Program-made: the position numbers and the translations under genes
The notes under the pieces: model-generated
The model's input: only the letters and a program-made list of their open reading frames with translations
Databases searched by the model: none
Told to the model about the DNA's origin: nothing
In this document: piece by piece, positions 8,317-16,283 of the stretch
Numbering within the stretch: the stretch's first letter is position 1
Layout: each line of letters begins with the position of its first letter
Assembly (NCBI GenBank): GCA_012103455.1
Contig: WLWT01000002.1
Span: 744,001-808,000 of the forward strand
Direction of reading: 5' to 3'
Length of the DNA stretch: 64,000 nt
Source: Gammaproteobacteria bacterium
GTDB taxonomy: Bacteria; Pseudomonadota; Gammaproteobacteria; HK1

Positions 8317-9318
8317 ATGCTCAAGCTGGGTTACAAAGCCTCGGCGGAGCAGTTCGGACCACGCGAATTGCTCGATTTCTCCATCCTCGCCGAGGCGGCG
8401 GGCTTCGATTCCGTCATGGTGAGCGATCACTTTCAGCCCTGGCGCCACACCGGCGGCCACGCGCCTTACTCATTCGCTTTTCTAGCCGCGCTGGGAGAGC
8501 GCACGTCCAAGATCATGATGGGTACCAGTGTGGTCACGCCCACCTTCAGATATCACCCCTCTATCGTGGCACAGGCTCTGGGCACGGTGGGTGCGCTCAA
8601 TCCCGGCCGGGTGATGCTGGGTGTGGGTACTGGCGAATCACTAAACGAGGTGCCATCCATCGGCATTGAGTGGCCGGGGTTCAAAGAGCGTTTCGGGCGG
8701 TTGCGCGAAGCCATTACTTTGATGCGCAAGCTATGGACCGAGGAGCGGGTGACCTTCGAAGGCGAGTATTTCCGTACCGAGAACGCCACTGTCTATGATC
8801 GGCCCGATAAGCCGGTGCCTATCTATGTAGCCGCGGCCGGGCCGACGGCATCGCGGCTGGCAGGCCGGGTGGCCGATGGCTTCATCACCACCAGTGGCAA
8901 GGCACGTGAACTCTATACGCAAACCATTTTGCCGAATGTGCAAACGGGCGTTGAGAAACGCGAGCAACCGGGTGAGCTGGAGATGCTGATGGAGGTCAAG
9001 GTCTCGTTTGACGCCGATAAACAAAGAGCCCTGGAAGACACCCAATACTGGGCTGCTTTGGCGCTCAAACCGGAGGAGAAGACCGGCGTTGAGGACCCGA
9101 TGGAGATGGAGCGCTTGGCCGATGCTCTACCCGTTGAGCGGGCCGCCAGCCGCTGGATCGTATCCGATAATCCGCAAGAACAAGTGGCTGGTATAGAGCC
9201 CTATATAGAGATGGGCTTTAACCATTTGGTGTTCCATGCACCCGGGCCGGATCAGGCCAGATTCATTAAGCAGTTCGCTGAGAAAGTGCTGCCGCTTTTG
9301 CGGGCGCGCTTCGGCTGA
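8317..9318 (+). CDS. fgd: F420-dependent glucose-6-phosphate dehydrogenase
   Basis: 333 residues, luciferase-like TIM barrel that oxidises glucose 6-phosphate to 6-phosphogluconolactone while reducing coenzyme F420. Similarity to mycobacterial Fgd1 runs the whole length. SDHFQPW (D37, H38, W42) and GVGTGESLNE (E107) match the catalytic residues. K195 in TTSGK, K255 and R279 in ASRWIV match the residues that bind the sugar phosphate in Fgd1, so substrate assignment is better than a generic F420 oxidoreductase call. A strong AAGGAG lies 9 bases before the ATG. It stands between pgl and the cofE-cofD F420 genes. Such an enzyme is unusual for a gammaproteobacterium. Confidence 0.93.
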   Translation: MLKLGYKASAEQFGPRELLDFSILAEAAGFDSVMVSDHFQPWRHTGGHAPYSFAFLAALGERTSKIMMGTSVVTPTFRYHPSIVAQALGTVGALNPGRVMLGVGTGESLNEVPSIGIEWPGFKERFGRLREAITLMRKLWTEERVTFEGEYFRTENATVYDRPDKPVPIYVAAAGPTASRLAGRVADGFITTSGKARELYTQTILPNVQTGVEKREQPGELEMLMEVKVSFDADKQRALEDTQYWAALALKPEEKTGVEDPMEMERLADALPVERAASRWIVSDNPQEQVAGIEPYIEMGFNHLVFHAPGPDQARFIKQFAEKVLPLLRARFG

Positions 9319-9373
9319 GTGTCTCTTACCCGGGAGCGGTGACGACCGCCTCCGCTTCTTTGGATGGTTTCCT

Positions 9374-10162
9374 ATGGCTTCTACAGCCCGCCAGCTTACG
9401 GTTATAGCGCTTTCAGGTATCGCGCGGATCCAGCCGGGCGATGACATCATCACCATGATGGCGCGTGCCACCCGGGCGCAGGGAATCGTCCCCGGCGAGG
9501 GCGACGTATTGGTGGTGGCGCAGAAGATCGTCTCGCGTATGCAAAACAGGTTCTACGCTCTGGCGGACGTGACACCGACGCCGCAAGCGCAGGTGTTGGC
9601 GGAGCGAGTGGATAAGGATCCGCGCTTGGTGGAGCTCATCCTCCAGGAGAGTACTGCGGTACTAAAAACCGCTCCGGGTGTGCTCATCGTTCAGCATCGG
9701 CTCGGTCACTGCATGGCTAACGCCGGTATCGATCGGTCCAATGTGGCTGGCGATGATGATCAGGTGTTGTTGCTGCCCCTTGATCCGGATGGCTGGTGCG
9801 ATGAAGCGCGGCGTGATCTCAGCGCTACATTCGGAGTGGATATCGGTGTTGTCATGTCCGACAGCTTTGGCCGCCCTTGGCGTCTTGGCACCACCGGAGT
9901 GGCCATAGGTGCCGCCGGTATACCGGCCCGTCTGGATGTACGGGGGCGGCAAGATTTGGACGGCAGGGAACTGGAAGTCACCCAGATCGGGCTCGGCGAT
10001 GAAGTGGCGGCGGCGGCCTCTATCCTCATGGGTCAAGCTGGTGAAGGGCTCCCCGCCTGCTGGGTGCAGGGTATACCGGAACGCGGCTCGGGCGCGGCCG
10101 CCGATCTGGTGCGCCCACCGGAACTCGACTTATTCAACACGCAGGGTGATCGTGCCCGGTGA
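9374..10162 (+). CDS. cofE: Coenzyme F420-0:L-glutamate ligase
   Basis: 262 residues from the ATG at 9374 (MASTARQLTVIALSG). CofE/FbiB-N enzymes add gamma-linked glutamates to F420-0 using GTP. Family features are the IARIQPGDDI opening, VVAQKIVSRM, and SDSFGRPWRLGTTGVAIG near the middle, which corresponds to the highly conserved DTFGRPWR region. It is a stand-alone ligase; the nitroreductase-like C-terminal half of mycobacterial FbiB is absent. The open frame extends upstream into the end of fgd, but that part is not conserved. The stop overlaps the cofD start (GTGA), so the two are coupled. Confidence 0.92.
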   Translation: MASTARQLTVIALSGIARIQPGDDIITMMARATRAQGIVPGEGDVLVVAQKIVSRMQNRFYALADVTPTPQAQVLAERVDKDPRLVELILQESTAVLKTAPGVLIVQHRLGHCMANAGIDRSNVAGDDDQVLLLPLDPDGWCDEARRDLSATFGVDIGVVMSDSFGRPWRLGTTGVAIGAAGIPARLDVRGRQDLDGRELEVTQIGLGDEVAAAASILMGQAGEGLPACWVQGIPERGSGAAADLVRPPELDLFNTQGDRAR

Positions 10163-11109
10163 GCGGTTTTGCCGGCCATGTGTTGGCCTTGGCCGGTGGT
10201 GTGGGCGGGGCCAAATTGATACGCGGTCTGGCGCTGCAATTGGCTCCGGCACAACTGACCGCCGCCGTGAATACGGCGGATGATTTTAACTATCTAGGAC
10301 TTGATATCTGTCCCGATCTGGATTCGGTGACATACGCGCTGGCCGGATTGAACGACGAGAAGCGTGGGTGGGGTCTGCGTGATGAGACCTGGCGGTTCAT
10401 GGCGGCAGTGGAACGCCTGGGCGGTGAGAGCTGGTTTTCGCTGGGCGATCAAGATCTCGCCACCCACGTGCTGCGAACGGCACGGTTGAGAGAAGGTGCC
10501 TCGCTGACCGAAGTCACCGGCGAGTTGACCAGGGCCCTGGGAATAAGCGTTTGCGTCGCACCGATGTGTGATCAGCCGGTTCGCACCCTAGTCGATACCG
10601 GTGAGGGGCAGCTAGCGTTTCAGCACTATTTCGTAGCCCGGCGTTGCGAGCCGGTGGTGCAAGCGTTTCACTACCGAGGAGCGCAAGCGGCACAGGTGTC
10701 CACGCCCTTGGCTGATGCCCTGGTGCGCCCGGACCTTGCGGTGGTGGTCATCTGTCCATCGAATCCTTTTATCAGTATCGATCCGATGTTGGCGCTGCCT
10801 GGCTTGCGGGCGCGCCTCGAGCACTTGCCGGTGCCGGTTATCGCTGTCTCGCCTATCGTTGGCGGTGACGCGATCAAAGGACCTGCTGCCAAAATGCTGC
10901 GTGAACTCGGCCTGCCCGTATCCGCAGCGGGGATTGCACAACACTACGGACCATTGCTGGATGGGTACGTGATAGACCGTAGCGATGCGCGCTTAGCCGG
11001 GTCTTTAGCACCATTGCCGGTACACGCCACCAACACTCTTATGCGCAATGACGGCGACCGAGCCGATTTGGCCGGCGCCGTGCTCCGTTTCGCCGAACAC
11101 GTTATCTGA
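10159..11109 (+). CDS. cofD: 2-phospho-L-lactate transferase-type F420 assembly enzyme
   Basis: 316 residues starting at a GTG that overlaps the cofE stop. CofD/FbiA joins the activated lactyl (or related three-carbon) phosphate to the deazaflavin Fo. Visible landmarks are LALAGGVGGAKLIRGL at the N-terminus, NTADDF, DSVTYALAGL, WFSLGDQDLATH and SPIVGGDAIKGPAAKM, all hallmarks of the family. The three-carbon donor (2-phospholactate, phosphoenolpyruvate or 3-phosphoglycerate) differs between bacteria and cannot be told from sequence by eye. The Fo synthase (CofG/CofH or FbiC) and the CofC guanylyltransferase are not in this window. Confidence 0.93.
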   Translation: MSGFAGHVLALAGGVGGAKLIRGLALQLAPAQLTAAVNTADDFNYLGLDICPDLDSVTYALAGLNDEKRGWGLRDETWRFMAAVERLGGESWFSLGDQDLATHVLRTARLREGASLTEVTGELTRALGISVCVAPMCDQPVRTLVDTGEGQLAFQHYFVARRCEPVVQAFHYRGAQAAQVSTPLADALVRPDLAVVVICPSNPFISIDPMLALPGLRARLEHLPVPVIAVSPIVGGDAIKGPAAKMLRELGLPVSAAGIAQHYGPLLDGYVIDRSDARLAGSLAPLPVHATNTLMRNDGDRADLAGAVLRFAEHVI

Positions 11110-11252
11110 AAATAATTCTTTGGAAGAGAGCTATGCTCATCGAGCACGAGAATTTGCGCGCCGTTGTGGCGGCTGCCGGCGGTTGGACTCACCGCTGATC
11201 GGAGCGAGACACTTGCGGCAGCTTAGAGGGCCATAACTTATGGGGTTCTTCT

Positions 11253-12854
11253 CTATGGCCAGCGGGGCTCCAATGGATACCCGCTGGTTTTGCACAAAGA
11301 ACGCAGCCTCTCGGCGTGTTCCTCCAACCACGGCCAGTACTTGTTCCACCGTCCGGGTGTGAAGCCTTCCTCTAACTGCAATGAGCACTGCGTGGCTGGC
11401 GCGGCCGCCTCAATGCCGGCGAACGCCAGGAGTTCTAGAATGGATCGATCCGGTTCCTCCGCCAGTGTTTCGTAGCGTATAAGATGCAGGTTCTCGCCGA
11501 GTTGTTTAGCTAGGCGGTGGGTCAGCGGTTCGGCGTGCTCTAGAAATTTAAGGATATCGGTTAGCGTGTGAAAATGCGCAGAGATGGCACTTGGCTGAAA
11601 TACCCTGGCCAGGCACGCCAATGCCAGATCCGCCGGGTGGCGCACCATAAGAGCGGTCTGCGCGGATGGAAATACCGTCAAGATGATGTCCATTCGCAAT
11701 AAATTGGCCGTGCTGATGTCGATGATAGGTCCATCACGCCGGCCGCTTTGCTCCGCGGCCAAGTCGAAATAAAGCCGGCGCAACTGTTGCACATGCTGGT
11801 CCGGCGGCGGCACCTCCGGCGATGTCTCCTCCTTGGGCCAAGCCGCATGAATAGTGGCCATCGGCCCCGGATCTTCAAGGATGGTGGCGCCGGTTCGGGC
11901 GAGGAGCTGAGCGGCTAGATCCGAGCACCCTGCGCCTGGAATACCCACCACGAATAGCGGGGTGCGCACCGGGCACGAGGTTTGCGTGCGCCGCTCGAGC
12001 GCGGTAGAGCATTGCTTCAGTGTTTCGAAGATCTGTGCCCGATCATGAATCAAGGCCCGTGCTTCGCGCCGCATCAGACGGTTCGCCCGGGTAAACGCGA
12101 TCATCGCCTCTGCCATCTCCCCCAGCGCGTCGTGGCACAGGCCGAGTTCGGCCTGAATGGCAGCCTCGATGGCAGGTGGACGTTCTTCGTCCAGGATTTT
12201 GCGCAAGCGCATAATGGCCCCTGGATGGCGTTTAGCCCGCCGCTCAAGCCGGGCAGCCGTCAAATTCAATGCGGGATTGCGCCGGTCCCGGATCAGCCCT
12301 TCGCGTACAACCGCTGTCGCGGGGCGCAACTGTCCGCTCTTCTCCAGCACTGTGGCCAAGTTAATCGCTGCCTCGGCGCGTTCCGGCGCGCGCTCCATCA
12401 CAGCTCGGTAGGCCGTGATGGCCTCTTGCGTGCGATTCAAGCGTATGAGTATATTGGCGTGGTTGATGGCGGGGCCCGGGCCAGCCCCCGGTATTTCAGC
12501 CGCCCGTCGATAGATATGCCGGGCTTGGTATAAGCGGCCCTGTTGCTCGCGCGTCAGGCCCAAGTCATTCCAGATGGCCCAGCTATCGGGTTCAAGCGCT
12601 GCCGCCGCGTACAGTACCGACGCTGCTTCGTCGAGTTTTCCGCGGGCTCGCAGCACCACTCCTAGGCTATGCATAGCCTGAATGTTCAACGTATCGATTT
12701 GGAGCGCTTTGCGTAGCGCCTCTTCAGCGTCACTCAGACGGCCCGTTTTCTTGGCCCGTAGACCCGCCACCACAGCGACGTCGGACGCCGTCCAACGCGC
12801 TGCGCCCGCTGGCATTACGCTGACACGCCCAGCCGATGTCACCCAATATCCCAT
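11253..12854 (-). CDS. TPR protein with sulfotransferase-like C-terminal domain
   Basis: 533 residues. Residues about 23-255 form a run of tetratricopeptide repeats (for example ALRKALQIDTLNIQAMHSLG). The C-terminal 240 residues resemble TPR-sulfotransferases: PLFVVGIPGAGCSDLAAQLL stands where the PAPS 5'-phosphosulfate loop (PRSGTT) is expected, and MVRHPADLALACLARVF where the 3'-phosphate motif is expected. The first loop is degenerate (GAGCS instead of RSGTT), so activity is uncertain. It is last in a leftward trmB-cysQ operon, 51 bases after cysQ, whose product would remove the PAP by-product of sulfotransfer. The acceptor is unknown. Confidence 0.75.
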   Translation of the reverse strand: MGYWVTSAGRVSVMPAGAARWTASDVAVVAGLRAKKTGRLSDAEEALRKALQIDTLNIQAMHSLGVVLRARGKLDEAASVLYAAAALEPDSWAIWNDLGLTREQQGRLYQARHIYRRAAEIPGAGPGPAINHANILIRLNRTQEAITAYRAVMERAPERAEAAINLATVLEKSGQLRPATAVVREGLIRDRRNPALNLTAARLERRAKRHPGAIMRLRKILDEERPPAIEAAIQAELGLCHDALGEMAEAMIAFTRANRLMRREARALIHDRAQIFETLKQCSTALERRTQTSCPVRTPLFVVGIPGAGCSDLAAQLLARTGATILEDPGPMATIHAAWPKEETSPEVPPPDQHVQQLRRLYFDLAAEQSGRRDGPIIDISTANLLRMDIILTVFPSAQTALMVRHPADLALACLARVFQPSAISAHFHTLTDILKFLEHAEPLTHRLAKQLGENLHLIRYETLAEEPDRSILELLAFAGIEAAAPATQCSLQLEEGFTPGRWNKYWPWLEEHAERLRSLCKTSGYPLEPRWP

Positions 12855-12905
12855 TGAACCTTTTATCTTTACCTGGGGCGGTTGCGCCGGTCATTGCATG
12901 TCACG

Positions 12906-13706
12906 CTAATCATCCATGTAGTTGCGCCAATCTGTCGATTGGTCACCAAAGACCAAGAAGCATGGATTCAATAGCGATTCCTTGTGGTTGTAACGCAGGG
13001 CCGCCAAGGACAGATCCGTTACCGCGCCACCGGCTTGCTCCACAATACACTGGGCGGCGGCGGTGTCCCATTCCGCGGTTGGTCCAAAACGGGGATAGAT
13101 ATCCACCGCTCCTTCCGCCACCAAGCACAGTTTCAGGGCGCTACCGATTGCAACGGTGCGTGTTTCGCCGAGCCGTTCAATGAAACGCCGGGTTTTCGCG
13201 TTACCGTGGGAGCGGCTGCCCGCCACACGCATCGGTGTTTGGTGTGGATCTGTTACGGTGATGACACGCTCTTCGCCGTTTTCGCTCTTGAAAGCGCCCA
13301 CGCCTACCGCGGCGTAGTAGGTCTCGCCTTTGGCTGGAACATGAACAACCCCTAAGGCGACATCGTGTTGCTCCACCAGCGCGATGTTGACCGTGAACTC
13401 GCCGTTTTTTTTCACGAATTCCTTGGTGCCATCTAGAGGATCCACTAACCAGTGGCGGGACCACTGACGGCGCGCCTCCCAGGTGAACTCATGGGCTGAT
13501 TCTTCGGACAAGATAGGGCAGGAGTCCGCCAACGCTTCCAGTCCGGCGACAATGCGCCGATGGGCGGCCATATCCGCGGCGGTTAACGGCGACCCATCAG
13601 CTTTCTGTTCGACATCGAAATCAGTGGCGTAGATAGCCATGATCTCGCGGCCCGCCTCTTCGGCAATAGCCACGGTTTTTAATAGCAATTCCCGGTCCAG
13701 TGGCAT
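12906..13706 (-). CDS. cysQ: 3'(2'),5'-bisphosphate nucleotidase CysQ
   Basis: 266 residues from the ATG at 13706 (MPLDRELLLKTVAIAEEAG). Inositol-monophosphatase fold; CysQ removes the 3'-phosphate from PAP, the inhibitory by-product of sulfate activation and sulfotransfer. GSPLTAADMAAH, the metal-binding LVDPLDGTKEFV and EWDTAAAQCIVEQAGG motifs are intact. The reading frame extends upstream into trmB, but this start gives the usual length and lies 28 bases after trmB. Its downstream neighbour is a sulfotransferase-like protein, which fits a PAP-recycling role. Confidence 0.92.
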   Translation of the reverse strand: MPLDRELLLKTVAIAEEAGREIMAIYATDFDVEQKADGSPLTAADMAAHRRIVAGLEALADSCPILSEESAHEFTWEARRQWSRHWLVDPLDGTKEFVKKNGEFTVNIALVEQHDVALGVVHVPAKGETYYAAVGVGAFKSENGEERVITVTDPHQTPMRVAGSRSHGNAKTRRFIERLGETRTVAIGSALKLCLVAEGAVDIYPRFGPTAEWDTAAAQCIVEQAGGAVTDLSLAALRYNHKESLLNPCFLVFGDQSTDWRNYMDD

Positions 13707-13734
13707 GTTTTGCCTCGGAAGCTTCAAGTTATGG

Positions 13735-14520
13735 CTATGGTTGATTATGGACGCGGCTGAATTGTAGATCCCATACGCTGTGGCCCAACCGTCTGCCGCG
13801 CCGCTCGAATTTAGTGTCTTCACGGCCGCTACCGGGTGGCGCGAATCTACCCTCGCCGTGAAGATTGATCAGTAGCGGTTGCGCTTGTAGCACCTCCAGC
13901 ATGTGTTGGGCGTAAGGTTCCCAGTCCGTGGCAGTGTGAAATACGCCGCCAACCCGCAGCCTGGCCGCCACTAACTGAGCGAATGATGGTTGTACCATGC
14001 GCCGTTTGTGATGGCGTTTCTTCGGCCACGGATCGGGAAATAGCGCCATGATCCTGCTAATACTGGCGGATACAATACGGTGGGCCAGCAATTGCACTGC
14101 ATCTTCGTGGCCGATGCGTACATTGTCCAAACCGAGATCGTCTAGCCTGCGCAGGACCCGGCCCACGCCGGGATCATGGACTTCTATACCTAAGTGGTTT
14201 ATCTCCGCATGCGTCTGCGCTCTTGCCAGCAGAGCATCCCCATCGCCGAAGCCAATTTCCAGCCACACGGGTGCTCGCCGCGGGAATAGGACTGCGAGAT
14301 CGAGCGGCCCACTTGTTTGGATACCGTAGCGGGGAAGCAGGTGCGCCAATGCACCACGCTGAGAAGGGGTAATACGGCCACGGCGCACATAGCTACGCAC
14401 ACAACGGTTATCCTTTCCCAAGCGAGTCTCTTGCAGACCGGTAGTCGGCGAACTAGCCTGCGAGGAAGACTGATCGGGACTATTTTGTTGGAAACTATTC
14501 TCTGGGGTATCAGGCGCCAT
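13735..14520 (-). CDS. trmB: tRNA (guanine-N7-)-methyltransferase
   Basis: About 261 residues. TrmB methylates G46 in the variable loop of tRNAs using S-adenosylmethionine. WLEIGFGDGDALL is the AdoMet-binding motif I and FPDPWPKKRHHKRR is the family signature; GGVFHTATDWEPYA and TKFERRG near the end are also conserved. The first 40 or so residues are a Gln/Ser-rich, poorly conserved leader. No Shine-Dalgarno is obvious before either the ATG at 14520 or a GTG at 14532; I chose the ATG. First gene of trmB-cysQ-TPR operon. Confidence 0.92.
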   Translation of the reverse strand: MAPDTPENSFQQNSPDQSSSQASSPTTGLQETRLGKDNRCVRSYVRRGRITPSQRGALAHLLPRYGIQTSGPLDLAVLFPRRAPVWLEIGFGDGDALLARAQTHAEINHLGIEVHDPGVGRVLRRLDDLGLDNVRIGHEDAVQLLAHRIVSASISRIMALFPDPWPKKRHHKRRMVQPSFAQLVAARLRVGGVFHTATDWEPYAQHMLEVLQAQPLLINLHGEGRFAPPGSGREDTKFERRGRRLGHSVWDLQFSRVHNQP

Positions 14521-14744
14521 TACGAATGTCACGACTATGTGACCTGGACAGCAAAATCGAACCCTGGCACCAAGATAATCTTGGCCTGCCGCTCATATGA
14601 AGTAGTGCAGGATCGGGAAGTAGGATAGCCAAACCATTAACGGCGCACACTACTCCCCACTCTCAGTAAAAATTGCTAGATTAGCGCATCTATGGACGTG
14701 AAAGTGCAATTTTTTATCATGATGACAACGGAGACTTTTGCATA

Positions 14745-15155
14745 GTGGTGGCCACTTCGCCGCACAAAGTCGTCGTCGTCGATGAAAACCATACGCAGAT
14801 TGCACTCTATCAGCGCAGCGTGACGGCGTTGGTTGTGGAGCTTGTGGCATTCGATTCACCGGATGAATCGATTGCCTATCTCCGGGAAAACAGTACTGAT
14901 CTATTGCTCTTGGATCTCGCGATGACGGAAAACGATGGCCTCTCGTGGTTAAGGGAGATGCGCAACATCAAGCGTCATGCTGAGACGCCCGTGGTGGTAG
15001 TGACCTCCAAGGATTATGCTCAGGACCGCATCGTCGCCAAGAAACTCGGCGCCATCGATTACCTGGTCAAGCCGTTGCGTTCTCAGGAGATACGCGAGAT
15101 CATTTGCGCTCACATTAAAGCTCAATTTAAGGACGACGGCCTCGCGGTTCCATGA
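14745..15155 (+). CDS. Single-domain response regulator
   Basis: 136 residues consisting only of a CheY-like receiver domain. The phospho-acceptor is D57 in LLLLDLAM, VVVVTSKD carries the conserved Thr/Ser and K109 lies in DYLVKPL. There is no output domain, so it must act by protein contact. It begins at a GTG (14745, with a second GTG next to it) behind GGAG at 14730-14733. Its stop overlaps the ATG of the metallo-hydrolase by four bases (ATGA), so the two proteins are made together and probably work together. No histidine kinase is adjacent. Confidence 0.87.
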   Translation: MVATSPHKVVVVDENHTQIALYQRSVTALVVELVAFDSPDESIAYLRENSTDLLLLDLAMTENDGLSWLREMRNIKRHAETPVVVVTSKDYAQDRIVAKKLGAIDYLVKPLRSQEIREIICAHIKAQFKDDGLAVP

Positions 15156-16093
15156 CCACCCACTACACGCGCTTCTGGGGAGTGCGCGGATCTTATCCTG
15201 CACCCTATCTGACGCATATGGCTTTTGGTGGCAATACCCCGTGCGTTGAAATGCGTCTGGGTGATACGCTTATCATCTTCGACGCGGGTACGGGCATCAT
15301 CGCGCTCGGCAATGAGCTGATGAAGCAGCAGGCGATCCGCAACATGCATATCGTCCTTACCCATTACCACTGGGATCACATCTCGGGTCTACCGTTCTTC
15401 GTTCCTGCATTCGTACCGGGTTGGACCATTAATATCTACGGTCCGGCTGAGAACCCGGAAGAACTCGCCTACCGCATCTCGATGCAGATGAAAGCGCCCT
15501 ATTTCCCGGTAGCGGTGGAGACCTGGTTGGCTGATATTCGATACCACACCCCCGGCGCATCGCCTTTCACCATCGGTGAGGCAAAACTGCAATCGTTCGC
15601 CGTCCATCATCCCGGCACGACCTATGGATACCGTCTTGAACACGGTGCGCGCACTCTGGTCTATGCACCGGATAATGAGCTGTCCTTCATCCGCCAGTCG
15701 ATCGATGACCGCAAGGCCGAATTCGACGATGAGGAAAAGGAGCTACTCGAGCAGATGAAGGAGGAGGAGCGGCGTAAGAGCATCGCCTTCATGCGCGATG
15801 TGGACGTGCTCATTCACGATGCCCAATACACTCAGGACGATTATCAACGTAAAAGGGGGTGGGGCCACTCGTGTTATACCGACACGGTCACGTCCGCGGT
15901 CGAAGTGGGGGTGCGAAATCTTTTCCTCTTCAGCCATGATCCGAATTACGATGACGATACCCTGAGCGAGCTGGAACAAGACGCCCGCCGGATGGTGATC
16001 GAAGCTGAGTCCCAAATGCATTGTGCGTGCGCCCGTGAGCATACTTACATCGATCTCGCATCGGATAATGTGGAAGCCATGCCTACGTTCTAG
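15152..16093 (+). CDS. Metallo-beta-lactamase-fold hydrolase
   Basis: 313 residues. LTHYHWDHISGLPFF is the HxHxDH zinc-binding motif; DAGTGI near residue 45, a later VHHPGTTYGYRL histidine, the LIHDAQYT aspartate and FSHDP complete the two-metal site. The overall pattern is that of RNase Z / cyclic-nucleotide phosphodiesterase-like members, but the substrate is unknown. A charged helix (residues about 190-215, rich in Glu and Arg) is inserted in the middle. The start overlaps the stop of the receiver-domain gene, suggesting that phosphorylation of that partner controls the hydrolase. Confidence 0.83.
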   Translation: MTTHYTRFWGVRGSYPAPYLTHMAFGGNTPCVEMRLGDTLIIFDAGTGIIALGNELMKQQAIRNMHIVLTHYHWDHISGLPFFVPAFVPGWTINIYGPAENPEELAYRISMQMKAPYFPVAVETWLADIRYHTPGASPFTIGEAKLQSFAVHHPGTTYGYRLEHGARTLVYAPDNELSFIRQSIDDRKAEFDDEEKELLEQMKEEERRKSIAFMRDVDVLIHDAQYTQDDYQRKRGWGHSCYTDTVTSAVEVGVRNLFLFSHDPNYDDDTLSELEQDARRMVIEAESQMHCACAREHTYIDLASDNVEAMPTF

Positions 16094-16159
16094 TGCCTAT
16101 TCGCGTCACTGACGGCTATTTCTCGGCTGGCGCTGAGGTGAAGATCACCAGCGGATGGT

Positions 16160-16233
16160 TGGAGCGGGTGATGGGAATCGAACCCACGTTATTAGCTTGG
16201 GAAGCTAAAGTTCTGCCATTGAACTACACCCGC
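16160..16233 (-). tRNA. tRNA-Gly (anticodon CCC)
   Basis: Read leftward, the acceptor stem GCGGGTG pairs with CACCCGC, the anticodon stem TTAGC/GCTAA encloses TTCCCAA, giving anticodon CCC (codon GGG), and the T arm has GGTTCGATTCC. The genome encodes the 3' CCA (TCCA at the end). The D arm TAGTTCAATGGCAGA is normal. Length 74 bases including CCA. It stands alone between the metallo-hydrolase and the ftsN-like gene. Confidence 0.95.
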
Positions 16234-16283
16234 GATGACGCGGTTGAGTGTAGACCGATCCGGGCGCCACGGCAAAGAGGGTG

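Noticed and set aside
11982..12533. A 183-codon rightward frame within the TPR gene
   Set aside because: Antisense shadow of the TPR/sulfotransferase-like gene, which has clear repeats in its own frame.
16110..16160. Inverted repeat CGCTGAGGTGA/TCACCAGCG beside tRNA-Gly
   Set aside because: The stem has a bulge and no U-run, so terminator status is unsupported.
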